Below are positions 48,986 through 59,140 of a DNA stretch of 64,000 nucleotides, piece after piece; the first letter of the stretch is position 1; every line of letters starts with the position of its first letter. The DNA is from Saccharopolyspora endophytica. GTDB taxonomy: Bacteria > Actinomycetota > Actinomycetes > Mycobacteriales > Pseudonocardiaceae. Location of the stretch: positions 1 through 64,000 of the forward strand of contig NZ_JAGPXE010000010.1 in the NCBI RefSeq assembly GCF_018070075.1. Direction: 5' to 3'. Made by a program: the position numbers and the translations under genes. The notes under the pieces are model-generated. The model did not search any database. It was not told where the DNA came from and was given only the letters and a program-made list of their open reading frames with translations.

Positions 48986-49447
48986 ATGTCGGAAGATCGC
49001 CCGCCGTACCCACCGTTCACGCAGGAGACGGCCCTGCAGAAGGTCCAGGCGGCTGAGGATGCATGGAACACCCGCGACCCGCACCGGGTGGCCCTGGCTT
49101 ACACACCGGACTCGACGTGGCGGAACCGGGACACGTTCGTCCGTGGCCGCGAGGAGATCATCGCGTTCTTGACCCGGAAGTGGGAGCGCGAACTGGACTA
49201 CGCGCTGCGTAAGAGTCTCTGGGGCTTCCGCGAGAATCGGATCGCCGTCCGCTTCCAGTACGAGTGCCACGACGCAGAAGGCCAGTGGTGGCGCAGTTAC
49301 GGCAACGAACTGTGGGAGTTCGACGAGCACGGCCTCATGCGGCGCCGCGAAGCGAGCATTAACGACGTTGCCATCGCTGAAGCTGATCGGCGCATCCACG
49401 GCCCTCGGCCCACGGACGAGTACGGCGTCGATATCCCACTCCGGTAG
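48986..49447 (+). CDS. DUF1348 / SnoaL-like NTF2-fold protein
   Basis: The 153-residue protein begins with [20 protein letters not shown], the start of the DUF1348 branch of the NTF2-like superfamily. It continues with [19 protein letters not shown] and [20 protein letters not shown]. These small barrels bind or convert hydrophobic small molecules; the reaction is unknown. AGGAGG precedes ATG 48986. It is under the paired TetR operators and is the probable detoxification target of that repressor. Confidence 0.88.
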   Translation: MSEDRPPYPPFTQETALQKVQAAEDAWNTRDPHRVALAYTPDSTWRNRDTFVRGREEIIAFLTRKWERELDYALRKSLWGFRENRIAVRFQYECHDAEGQWWRSYGNELWEFDEHGLMRRREASINDVAIAEADRRIHGPRPTDEYGVDIPLR

Positions 49448-49800
49448 ATCGCGGTCGAGCGCATCGAACGGGTTTTCTGACTTCCCCGTACCGTGAGACC
49501 ACCCCTCCTGTCTTGAAAGGGGCGTACCCGATGACGTCAGCCGTGATGCTGCGCCATCCAGGTGCGCGGAGCATGGCGGAGAGGAGGTCTGCTTCAGGGG
49601 AGTCAAGGTGCCTCGTGCGAGGCTTCCGAGACCACTTGGACCAAACCAGCCTCCCGACGGAGAGAGAACACAATGTGGCGAAAGGGTCGTGACCTGCGGA
49701 AACATGGAAACGTCGGATCGGTCATGGTAGACACCTTTACTGTGGGGGTTAGACTTCACAGCGACCTGGGAAAATGGGCTTGAGCATGCCGGTGGGCTCC
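49448..49800. other. Intergenic stretch without supportable gene
   Basis: I see no reading frame with convincing codon bias on either strand. A rightward 52-codon frame at 49531 has poor third-position GC. The interval ends at the tRNA fragment, so it may be the edge region of an integrated element. Confidence 0.4.
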
Positions 49801-51620
<1,820 letters not shown>

Positions 51621-51764
51621 GACAGCCCTTCGTGATTCGGTGTGATCAAAGGGATTTCGTCCAACGGCTGATTGGTCAACAGCGGCGCAGCGGCCAACCT
51701 GTCGGCCATGACTTCGTGACCCAGGTCATGGCGCCACCGGTTGTAGATCCGACCCGGACCGGTT

Positions 51765-51799
51765 CCAAGGGGTCCAGGTTCGATTTCCCCGGCTGAGGT
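51765..51799 (+). repeat. Degenerate copy of tRNA 3' end beyond the recombinase
   Basis: The stretch reads CCAAGGGGTCCAGGTTCGAT followed by TTCCCC and GGCTGAGGTC. It follows the order of 49816-49851 (CAAGGGGTC, GGTTCGA, CCCC) but with gaps and mismatches. It may be a diverged attachment-site partner flanking the recombinase on its other side; the similarity is short. Confidence 0.3.
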
Positions 51800-51904
51800 C
51801 GTGTGGTTGAGGCGGTATGGGGGACATCGTCAGACCTCCTTGCGAGCGCTGCGTAACCGCGTGCTCGGCGTGGTGGCGGTGCGTGTTGAAGGGAACTCCC
51901 GGAC

Positions 51905-52285
51905 CTACGCTGCCCGGCGAGGTTGTCGCTGGTCAGCCGTCGTTTTGGTGTCCGATGCGTCGGTGTCGGCCGGTGCCGGTTGCTCATCGTGGGTCTCGTC
52001 CTCCAACATCTCTGCCGCGAGGCTGGCGACCACTTGCGCGAGCTTGTGGATATCTGGTGGATCGCGGCGGACACCGCGAACGACCAGGTTCTGGCCGGTC
52101 CGGCGGGCGTTGCCTCGCCTTCGCGTCTTCCTGGCTGAGGCGCTGGCGTTGCCCCGCGGCTGGGGTTCGGTCGGAACCGTAACGCCGGCGCTGTCGCCGA
52201 GGTGGGGCAACTTGGCGAGGTTGCCGGGTTCGTGTTCGCCTCCATCGGTCGAGGCGTGCTGGGCGTGGGGTTCGTCGGGGCACAT
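51905..52285 (-). CDS. Hypothetical protein upstream of recombinase
   Basis: A 126-residue protein from ATG 52285 with AAAGGTG upstream. It has a low-complexity polar front, a basic section (SARKTRRRGNARRTGQN), one helix (DIHKLAQVVASLAAEMLEDE) and an acidic Thr/Asp-rich tail. The basic part could contact DNA. Genes of this size next to integrases are sometimes directionality factors, but there is no recognisable helix-turn-helix. Confidence 0.55.
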   Translation of the reverse strand: MCPDEPHAQHASTDGGEHEPGNLAKLPHLGDSAGVTVPTEPQPRGNASASARKTRRRGNARRTGQNLVVRGVRRDPPDIHKLAQVVASLAAEMLEDETHDEQPAPADTDASDTKTTADQRQPRRAA

Positions 52286-52702
52286 GAGCGCACCTTTCGG
52301 GCCCGCGAGCCCGCTGCCGAGCGGGAGGTCGCGGGCGCTGGTTGACCGGTTGGGCAAACGTCGACGCAGCGGACACACCCCAGCCGGGTCGCCCGCGGCC
52401 CTTACCACTAGGGCGCGGGCACGCGCCATGCCGCGCGCTGTGGTGGCTGGGGGTGTCGGCGTGGGCGATCAGTGGGACTTCGACTCCCCGACTGCTCTCG
52501 GGCACTCATCGGGGCCAGTACTCCACCGACCGACTGGACCTCGGCGTCCCGAGGTACACCCGTACGGGGAAGCGCTCGGTACTGGGTGGCCGGCGTGGGA
52601 CGGTCGACGCGCGGTCCAGATTTCAGTAAGGAGGATCAGGTGGTCGCACTCTGTTGATTCGCAATCATGATTGCGCGCCGTTTTGGATCGTCCTCGTTTC
52701 GG
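52286..52702. other. Intergenic stretch with hairpin
   Basis: No frame here has convincing coding character. GCCCGCGA (52301-52308) and TCGCGGGC (52329-52336) form an 8-bp stem with an inner CCCGC/GCGGG stem; in the leftward direction it would act as terminator or leader structure ahead of the 126-residue protein gene. Confidence 0.45.
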
Positions 52703-53755
52703 TCAGGCCGCCTCTCCGGTGCCGCTGGGTAGCTCACCGAGAAGCCGACGAATGAATATGTCGTGGTAATCCGGCCGCAAGTCAATTCCTTGGAAGGATC
52801 GGCCCAACTGTCGCGCGGCGAGGCCCGTCGTGCCAGCGCCAGAGAAGGGGTCGAGAACGCGGCCGTTTTCCGGGCAGCCCACCGCGATACACCGCTGTGG
52901 AAGGTCGACTGGAAACGGAGCACAGTGTGCATCCGGCAGTGGTCGTGTGGAGAGCGACCAGACGTCGCCGACATTCTTCCCGGTTCCCCGCGGCTGCCAC
53001 GGGGACCGGACCGTGTGCGGCTTGTTGCCCCCACGATGGTTCTTCCGATGCTCCGGGCGGCTCTGCGACAACGGTTCGAGCGCGCGGGCTGCGCCGAAGT
53101 AGTAGTCCGGCTGCTTCACCAAGAAGAAGACCATCTCGTAGCGGGACGAGAATCGGTCTGATGCCGGGTCCGGTATGCCGTTGGGCTTGTGCCAGACCAT
53201 CGCGTTGCGAATAATCCACCCGTCTTGTTGCAAAGCGAGAGCAGCCCGCCATGGAATTCCCATGAGACTTTTGTGGCGAACGGCAGAGGGCGCCTCTTCT
53301 TTCGTTATTTTGCGCGTGCTTCCCGTGCCGCTGTTGTGGTAACTAAAACTATCCCGGAGATTGAGCCAGTACGTCCCCTGTGGGGTCAGCAAGCGCCAGA
53401 CTTCCGCGCTCACCTTCCGCAGCCGATCAACGTAATCATCGATCGTCGGTTCTAGGCCATATTGCCTATCATGCGCGAGAGCGCCGCACTTCCTGCAACG
53501 CTTGTTCACGCTCGAACGAGGCCACGAGGATGTACGTTTCTTGGTGGTTCGGCGTTGATGGGGTGTTGTTCCCAAGGTGTGTCGGCATTCGGGGCTTCCG
53601 CCGACCCACACTGCGGTTCCGTAATCACGCAATCCCCAGTGGGGCGGCGAGGTGACGACACAATCCACCGAGGCACCGGACAGTGATTCCATGACCTGAA
53701 GTGCATCGCCAACATGCAATTCGATGGCGTCCTCACGATAGTGGAGCCTGTTCAC
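52703..53755 (-). CDS. Site-specific DNA methyltransferase, beta class
   Basis: The 350-residue protein has the catalytic T-S-P-P-H-W motif near residue 35 before the SAM-binding D-P-F-S-G-A-G-T-T-G near 305, the order of beta-class N6-adenine or N4-cytosine methyltransferases. A small Cys cluster (CRHT...CRKCG) lies in the inserted part. No restriction enzyme gene is adjacent, so it is an orphan, as is common on phages and conjugative elements to evade host restriction. Codon use is somewhat lower in GC than its neighbours. It overlaps the next gene by 4 bases. Confidence 0.9.
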   Translation of the reverse strand: MNRLHYREDAIELHVGDALQVMESLSGASVDCVVTSPPHWGLRDYGTAVWVGGSPECRHTLGTTPHQRRTTKKRTSSWPRSSVNKRCRKCGALAHDRQYGLEPTIDDYVDRLRKVSAEVWRLLTPQGTYWLNLRDSFSYHNSGTGSTRKITKEEAPSAVRHKSLMGIPWRAALALQQDGWIIRNAMVWHKPNGIPDPASDRFSSRYEMVFFLVKQPDYYFGAARALEPLSQSRPEHRKNHRGGNKPHTVRSPWQPRGTGKNVGDVWSLSTRPLPDAHCAPFPVDLPQRCIAVGCPENGRVLDPFSGAGTTGLAARQLGRSFQGIDLRPDYHDIFIRRLLGELPSGTGEAA

Positions 53756-54534
53756 GCAACACCTCGTTCGGGAGTTTCTTCGCGACGTGCGGTTGCGGGG
53801 AGGCGGAAAACGAGCACGTCAAGATGAGCAGAGATGGCGGTCGTGCGGCCGTGAATATCTGTGCTTTCCGGGAGGCGACCTGCGCGGCTGACGATTCTCG
53901 GGCGCACCCTGTTTCCTCGAATGGGCACGGTGAGGGCGATGCAGTGGTCGGCGGGGACGAGCCCGATCGCGTCGGCGGCGTCGTGGATCTTGCCGGGCAG
54001 GTCGAGCAGCCGGCCGTGACGGCGCCACGGGCGGCAGGTGATGACGATGTGCCCGCCGGGCCAGACCCAGTCGGCGACGGCGTCCAGGTCCTCATACAGC
54101 CCGACCAGCACCCGGCTGGGGTCGCTGCGCGGGGTGTGCCGCAGCCCTGTGAGGACGAGGTCGACGGCACCGGGTAGCTCGGCGGCGCGGGGGTCGTCGA
54201 CGCTGTCCAGCAGGGTCGCGGTGCCGACCGGGCCGGCGAGGCGGGCGAGGTCGAGGTTGGCTGCCAAGGCGGATTCCCACCGGGGCTCAGTGGGCAGGCC
54301 GAGCGCGTCCCGGCCCGCCCGGAGGGCTTCGGCCAGGACCAGTCCCGGTCCCGGGTTCGGGTCGCAGATGGTGTCGCCGGGAGCGGTGTAGGTAGTGATG
54401 ATCTGGCGTGCGACCTCCGGGGTCAGGGCGGTGTCGCCGCGGGTGGCCCCGACGTGTCGGTCCGCGACCTGCTGGGTAGGGGAGGTGCGGCCGGTGTCCC
54501 AGACGCTGCCGGGGCGCAGGGCGGTCTTAGGCAT
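53752..54534 (-). CDS. Methyltransferase-fold protein lacking the catalytic motif
   Basis: The 260-residue protein resembles DNA methyltransferases in its TPEVARQIITTYTAPGDTIC and DPNPGPGLVLAEALRAGRDALG segments, which correspond to target contact and SAM binding. Where a D/N/S-P-P-Y/W motif is expected it has L-T-G-L-R-H, so methylation is doubtful. It overlaps the real methyltransferase downstream by 4 bases and the related protein upstream by 8. A specificity or regulatory subunit for the methyltransferase, or a nucleic-acid-binding relic, are possible. Confidence 0.7.
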   Translation of the reverse strand: MPKTALRPGSVWDTGRTSPTQQVADRHVGATRGDTALTPEVARQIITTYTAPGDTICDPNPGPGLVLAEALRAGRDALGLPTEPRWESALAANLDLARLAGPVGTATLLDSVDDPRAAELPGAVDLVLTGLRHTPRSDPSRVLVGLYEDLDAVADWVWPGGHIVITCRPWRRHGRLLDLPGKIHDAADAIGLVPADHCIALTVPIRGNRVRPRIVSRAGRLPESTDIHGRTTAISAHLDVLVFRLPATARREETPERGVA

Positions 54535-55375
54535 GGCGGACCTCCGGAAGCGGGGTCGAACGACGGAACACGGAGGCGGTGGTGTGGATGCGGCGGTGGC
54601 CGCCGATAGCGATCTCCCGGCGCCTGCGCCGGGTCGCCGGCCGAGGGGCGGACGGGCGTTCGTGAACCAGGATCAGCCGGTCGCTCGAGATCAATCCGGT
54701 CAAGGCTGCGGCCCGCGACAACTGACCCGAATGGCCCACTCGCGCCCGCCGGTGATCGCTACTGTGTGTTAGCACGACGACGGTGCCGGCAGGAGCTAGT
54801 GCGGCCGTGAAGTCCGCCATCGCGAACGGGTCCGCGGGCTGCTCGGACCAGCCCGCGATGATCAACTCGAAGTCGCCGGAACCCGGACCGGACTGCTCGC
54901 CGGTGGACTGCCGGTCGGTCGGGTCCGCGACCGGATCGGTCGTGTCGCCGCCCCGGGGTCCGAGTCCGGACCCGGACCCCGGGGTGGCGGGCAGCTCCCC
55001 ACCCGCCGCGGCGAACTCCTGATCGCTGTGAGGCCGGGAGTCCGGGTCGGTAGCCGCGCCGCGGCCGAGTCGGAGGACGGACTCCACGAGCCGGTCCCGA
55101 CGCGTCCGGCTCGAACCGGTCGTCGGGGACTCGGGGGCCGCGAGCATGATCCGGTCGCCAGGCGCGGTGTAGGTCGTGGTGATCATCGAGACTGCGGCGG
55201 TGACGATCTCGTCGGCGTCTGCGGCGGGGTCGACGAGACACAGCCGCACCGTCGCCGACACCGGCGAGCCGGTGCGTTCGCGGTGTGGTTCGCGGACCAC
55301 CCCAAGGCGGGGGCTCGGTTCGTGGCTGTCGGGGGTGTCGGGAGGCGGTACCTCCGGGAGCGGGAGGGCAGACAT
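54527..55375 (-). CDS. Second degenerate methyltransferase-fold protein
   Basis: The 282-residue protein contains MITTTYTAPGDRIMLAAPES, matching the ITTYTAPGDTI segment of the 53752 gene. A disordered Gly/Ser/Asp section follows, then a Rossmann-like end (FELIIAGWSEQPADPF; PAGTVVVLTHSSDH). Both SAM-site glycines and the catalytic motif are missing. It starts a three-gene overlapping operon ending in the active-looking methyltransferase. I place the start at ATG 55375; the longer frame to 55492 is also possible. Confidence 0.65.
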   Translation of the reverse strand: MSALPLPEVPPPDTPDSHEPSPRLGVVREPHRERTGSPVSATVRLCLVDPAADADEIVTAAVSMITTTYTAPGDRIMLAAPESPTTGSSRTRRDRLVESVLRLGRGAATDPDSRPHSDQEFAAAGGELPATPGSGSGLGPRGGDTTDPVADPTDRQSTGEQSGPGSGDFELIIAGWSEQPADPFAMADFTAALAPAGTVVVLTHSSDHRRARVGHSGQLSRAAALTGLISSDRLILVHERPSAPRPATRRRRREIAIGGHRRIHTTASVFRRSTPLPEVRHA

Positions 55376-55530
55376 CGCGTGCTCCGGTGATCGGTCGGTC
55401 TTGCCAAGGTCACCCCTGAAGTCCGCGAAAACGGCCTCGATTCGCCACCGGCCTCCAAGATTTTTTGATGAATCCTCGGCCGGAGTGGACACCTAGCGTC
55501 ACTGGCTTCGCGTCCGCCGCCGGGCCGATA

Positions 55531-55562
55531 GTTGATCTTGAGGTGGCCTATGCAAGATCAAC
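55531..55562 (+). promoter_or_regulatory. Inverted repeat in leader of transfer operon
   Basis: GTTGATCTTG and CAAGATCAAC are a perfect 10-bp inverted repeat spaced by 12 bases, with a further CAAGATCG at about 55608. It lies in the 507-base interval 55376-55882 between the methyltransferase operon and the divergent regulator gene, where many GATC sites occur. An operator for the sigma-like regulator or part of a transfer origin are both possible. A 70-codon frame at 55671 in the same interval is weak. Confidence 0.5.
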
Positions 55563-55882
55563 GGCCGCTAGGGTTGGCGGGGCCAGTAGAGCCCGCGGTG
55601 GGCTTGTTCAAGATCGTCCCGGAAACCTCTCAGGATCCTTTTTCTTGTTCTGTCTCTCCGCCTGACCGGGGTGACAGAAACGGAACAGCGTCTGACTAAC
55701 GCAGCAGCGCACAGGCTTGCTGTTCGTCTAGATCGCGATCTCGAAGTTGATCAGAAGATGATCTCCCTGTTCCGAAAAAAAGATCATTTTAGTTTCGTCT
55801 TAGTACGGAACCGTGCGCTGCGCTGTTCCTCGCCTGGCTCTCTCGGCGGCGTCATCAACCGCCGTTCGAGAGGAGTCGAGTA

Positions 55883-56776
55883 ATGGCTCTCCCCACTCGT
55901 TCCGAGCACGAAGAGTGGCCAAATAATCCGCTGGATGCCGCCCGCGAAGCCTTCGGGTGGCTGACTGCGGGGGATCACCCGGTGGCTGTGGACGGCCGCC
56001 TGTTCGACCACCTTCCGGCCCGGATCATCCCGGTCGACGAACTCCGGAATCTGTTGCTGGACCAGCGCTGCCCCCGCCGGGTGTGGGACCAGGTCTGGGC
56101 ACACGTGATCAGCCGTGCCCGCATCGAAGGCAGCACCTGGACGATCACCGCGGTTGGGCTGGCGCTGCCCATGCTGACCCCCTTGGCTGCCCGGCTGACC
56201 GAGCGCTACGCCGACGACCCCAGCGACATCCACGCCGAGGTCCTGCGCGGGTTCCTGGACGCACTGCAAACGGTCGATCTCGCCGAGGGGCGGATCACGG
56301 TCCGGCTGCGGTGGGCGGCGTACCGCGCCGGGCACCGCGCGCTGCTGGACGGAATGGACGGGCCGACCCCGAAGCCGCCGGGGTTCCACTCCAGCGAGCC
56401 CAAGCCTCCGTCCGGGCATCCGGACTTGGTCCTGGCGCGGGCGGTCGAGGCCGGGGTCCTGACCCGGACCGAGGCTGAGCTGATCGGCGTGACCCGGCTG
56501 GAAGGCGTCGAGCTGGCCGACTGGCCCCGCCCGCCGGGGCTGACCTACAAGACGCTGGCCAAGCATCGGCGCAAGGCCGAGAACCGACTCGCCGCGTGGC
56601 TGGCCGAGTCCGACACCAGCCCCGACGAGGGCGATCCCACGGGCGCTGCGGCCACGACGTTGCAGACCTCCAACGAGGTGACCGGTGACGAGACCCAGTC
56701 ACAGAACGTAGCGAAAAAAGTTGGGGGCGACCCGGCGAATCAGCCCCCGAATTTCGGACTTCAGGGACGCAGGTGA
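55883..56776 (+). CDS. Sigma-factor-like regulator of transfer locus
   Basis: The 297-residue protein is helical. Its later part, LTRTEAELIGVTRLEGVELA followed by GLTYKTLAKHRRKAENRLAA, reads like sigma region 4 with its recognition helix. The front part lacks the region 2 aromatic -10-binding pattern, so it may be an activator rather than a full sigma factor. It ends in a disordered polar tail. GAGGAG precedes ATG 55883, and it is the first gene of the rightward transfer operon. Confidence 0.7.
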   Translation: MALPTRSEHEEWPNNPLDAAREAFGWLTAGDHPVAVDGRLFDHLPARIIPVDELRNLLLDQRCPRRVWDQVWAHVISRARIEGSTWTITAVGLALPMLTPLAARLTERYADDPSDIHAEVLRGFLDALQTVDLAEGRITVRLRWAAYRAGHRALLDGMDGPTPKPPGFHSSEPKPPSGHPDLVLARAVEAGVLTRTEAELIGVTRLEGVELADWPRPPGLTYKTLAKHRRKAENRLAAWLAESDTSPDEGDPTGAAATTLQTSNEVTGDETQSQNVAKKVGGDPANQPPNFGLQGRR

Positions 56777-56832
56777 GCCCTACCCGCTTCGCACTCCCGC
56801 TGCCTCGCACGCGCTCTCTGGAGGTCTCTCTG

Positions 56833-57201
56833 ATGCGCTTCTCGTTCACCCCGTGCCTGTCCCGGCGCAGTGGTCTCCGGCTGCTGATGATCGCCGGGCT
56901 GGCCGCCGTCGGCCTGCTGATGATCTCGATGCCCGCGGTCGCCGAGACCACCCACGTTCTCGCGCTGGCCCGCACGATCGACGACGTTCTTAACAACATC
57001 CGCAACTGGATCATGGGTCTGCTCGCCCTGCTGGCCACGGTCTTCTTGACCATCGGCGGCGTCCGCTACGTTCTGGCCAACGGCGACCCCGGTGAGGTCG
57101 AGAAGGCCAAGCAGTCTTTCAAGTCCGCCGGGTTCGGCTACGCCTTGGCGGCGCTGGCTCCGCTTGTCGTGGAGATCCTGCGCGGAATCGTGGGGGCCTG
57201 A
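56833..57201 (+). CDS. VirB2/TrbC-like pilin
   Basis: The 122-residue protein has a cleavable-looking signal (LRLLMIAGLAAVGLLMISMP-A-V-A) followed by a polar loop and two hydrophobic segments (WIMGLLALLATVFLTIGGVR; GYALAALAPLVVEIL) separated by a short charged turn, the VirB2/TrbC layout. It would form the conjugative pilus. ATG 56833 has GGAGG upstream; the earlier GTG at 56773 overlaps the regulator's stop. Confidence 0.78.
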   Translation: MRFSFTPCLSRRSGLRLLMIAGLAAVGLLMISMPAVAETTHVLALARTIDDVLNNIRNWIMGLLALLATVFLTIGGVRYVLANGDPGEVEKAKQSFKSAGFGYALAALAPLVVEILRGIVGA

Positions 57202-57205
57202 TCCC

Positions 57206-58207
57206 ATGTCGGCCGCCGCGTACTCCACCTCGGGGGCGGGCTACCGCCTGGGCCGCGTGTGTACCGCGGTGGCCGCCCTACTCGTGCTCGTCGTGGCGGC
57301 GGGGCTGGCTTTCACCGGTGCCGCCAGCGCCCAGCCCGCCCCGCCACCTGCTCCGTCCGCACCCGTTCCCGCACCCTCTCCACCGCCGTGCCAGGGACCA
57401 AGCTGCATTCCCCAACCCGTGCCGGTGCTTCCGGGCAACCAGCCGCCCGGAAATCAATCGAACCCCAATCAAGCTCCGGCCCAGGAGTCGTCGTGCGGGA
57501 TTACCGACATTCCCACCTGCGTGTCGGATGCGATCGAGTCGTTCTTCCGTGATCTGGTCACGCCCGGTTTGAACAGCCTGCTGGATCTGCTCGCGAAGTC
57601 ACTGCTGGTGACTCCTCCGCTGGATCAACTGCCGGTCATGGGACAGATATGGGGTAGCACGCAGCAGATCGTCATCGCGGTCTACGCGACGCTCATCCTG
57701 GTAGCCGGCATCATCGTCATGGCCCACGAAACATTGCAGACCCGGCATTCCATCAAGGAAATCCTTCCCCGGGTAATTGTCGGGTTTCTCGCGTCCAACC
57801 TGTCGCTGTTTTTCGGCGGCAAGGTGATCGAAATCGGTAACGCGCTCTCACGAGCAATCCTGGGTGATGGGTTGAGCCCGGAAACCGCGGGGCGCGCCAT
57901 GCGCGAAACCTTGATGCATGATCTCGACGGGGGCGGGCTTTTCGTCATCTTCATCGCGCTCGCTCTCATCGTCATGCTTGTCGCGGTTCTGCTCACTTAC
58001 ATCGTCCGCATCACGCTGACCATCATTTTGCTCGCGGGTGCTCCGATCTTGCTCATGGGTCACGCGCTTCCGCAAACCGAAGGTATCGCGTTCTGGTGGT
58101 GGAAAGCATTCGCCGGGGTGATGGCCATTCAAGTTGGTCAATCGCTCGCCTTGGTTGCGGCACTCAAGCTCTTCTTTTGGCCCGGCGGCATCACGCTGTT
58201 CAACTAA
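57206..58207 (+). CDS. VirB6/TrbL-like inner-membrane channel protein
   Basis: The 333-residue protein begins with a membrane segment and a Pro-rich exported stretch (QPAPPPAPSAPVPAPSPP). A conserved C-G-I-T-D-I-P-T-C loop follows, then five or six membrane helices (IVIAVYATLILVAGIIVMAH; FVIFIALALIVMLVAVLLTY; LTIILLAGAPILLMGHALP). This fits the VirB6/TrbL-type channel component. It lies 5 bases after the pilin gene. Third-position GC falls somewhat in the second half. Confidence 0.75.
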   Translation: MSAAAYSTSGAGYRLGRVCTAVAALLVLVVAAGLAFTGAASAQPAPPPAPSAPVPAPSPPPCQGPSCIPQPVPVLPGNQPPGNQSNPNQAPAQESSCGITDIPTCVSDAIESFFRDLVTPGLNSLLDLLAKSLLVTPPLDQLPVMGQIWGSTQQIVIAVYATLILVAGIIVMAHETLQTRHSIKEILPRVIVGFLASNLSLFFGGKVIEIGNALSRAILGDGLSPETAGRAMRETLMHDLDGGGLFVIFIALALIVMLVAVLLTYIVRITLTIILLAGAPILLMGHALPQTEGIAFWWWKAFAGVMAIQVGQSLALVAALKLFFWPGGITLFN

Positions 58208-58225
58208 CAACAAGGGAGAAGCGCT

Positions 58226-59140
58226 ATGATCCAGTTTCTGGTCGCACTCGCCTTGTGCTACGTCCTCATCAAGATCCCATTCTGGATTCTCGGATCTCTG
58301 CGCGGCGGCGGAGGACGCTCTTTGGTCGGCAATCTCGTCCGGGGATTCGTCGCCTACAAGACCTTCGGTCTCCTCGGGGGACTGGGAAGTGGTGGAGGAA
58401 AGGCCGCTCGCTCCCGTGGCGGTCAGAAATCGGCCGAGTCGCCGGACCCGTATTCCACAACGCGGGCCACTTCCAACGGGCAGTACATGTTGCCGCTGAA
58501 CGTCAAGAGAGTGCGGAAACCGACCCAACAGCGACCGAGGCCGCAATCGTCCTCACGTTCGCGCCCAGCCCAGCATGGTAAACAGCTGGAGCTTCCGTTG
58601 GACGGCGAGTGGCCGGAGAACAAACCGCGGCTCGGCCGGGACGGGCAATACCAGCTCCCACTGAATGTGCAGCGGCAACCCAAGCCGAAACCGGCTCCGG
58701 AGCCTCCCCCGGAGCGGAAGTCCTCGACGGGACCACGTGGCCGGCAGATGCCATTCCCGCTCGACGGGGAATGGCCGGAGAACAAACCACGAGTCGGCCG
58801 CGATGGGCAATACCGGCTGCCGATCGAGGTGCAGCGAGTGCGGCGACCCGCGCCACCACCGGAACCGCCGAAACCGACCCGGCCAGCAACGCGGGGGCGA
58901 CAGACGAAGCTGCCCGCTGATGGCGAGTGGCCGGAGAACAAGCCCCGGGCGGGGCGGGACGGGCAGTACCAGCTCCCGCTGAATATGCAGCGCACGCGGA
59001 AGCCACCCCGCAGTCAGCCCCAGGCACCGCCGCCTCCTCCGCAGCGGCCGGGGCCGCGTCAGCAGGAGTTGCCGCTGAACCTGCCGAAGCTCAACCCGCC
59101 CCGGCCCAGCACAGGAAGGAAAGGAGATGACCGGACGTGA
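58226..59140 (+). CDS. Membrane-anchored proline-rich repeat protein of transfer operon
   Basis: The 304-residue protein starts with one membrane helix (IQFLVALALCYVLIKIPFWI), then a Gly-rich link and a long basic, Pro-rich tail. The tail contains three repeats of D-G-E-W-P-E-N-K-P-R-x-G-R-D-G-Q-Y-x-L-P-x-x-x-Q-R and two partial ones (NGQYMLPLNVKR at the front, ELPLNLPK at the end). The repeats are also visible in the DNA. Surface display or binding of a partner along the pilus or channel is likely. The next gene starts within its stop. Confidence 0.72.
   Translation: MIQFLVALALCYVLIKIPFWILGSLRGGGGRSLVGNLVRGFVAYKTFGLLGGLGSGGGKAARSRGGQKSAESPDPYSTTRATSNGQYMLPLNVKRVRKPTQQRPRPQSSSRSRPAQHGKQLELPLDGEWPENKPRLGRDGQYQLPLNVQRQPKPKPAPEPPPERKSSTGPRGRQMPFPLDGEWPENKPRVGRDGQYRLPIEVQRVRRPAPPPEPPKPTRPATRGRQTKLPADGEWPENKPRAGRDGQYQLPLNMQRTRKPPRSQPQAPPPPPQRPGPRQQELPLNLPKLNPPRPSTGRKGDDRT
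58599..58990 (+). repeat. Three tandem coding repeats of 150-165 bp
   Basis: The segment encoding GEWPENKP recurs near 58605, 58770 and 58924, each followed by GRDGQY and a L-P-x stretch. The DNA is close to identical over about 20 bases in each core (GAGTGGCCGGAGAACAA). Unequal crossing-over could change the copy number. Confidence 0.8.

Noticed and set aside
49531..49689. Rightward 52-codon frame before the tRNA fragment
   Set aside because: Weak codon bias and no family resemblance, despite an AAAGGGG motif upstream.
55671..55883. 70-codon frame just before the transfer regulator
   Set aside because: No ribosome site at its GTG and mixed composition; the downstream gene has its own GAGGAG, so coupling is not needed.
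58599..58990. CRISPR or satellite-like DNA repeats
   Set aside because: The repeats lie in frame inside one protein gene and vary between units as coding repeats do.
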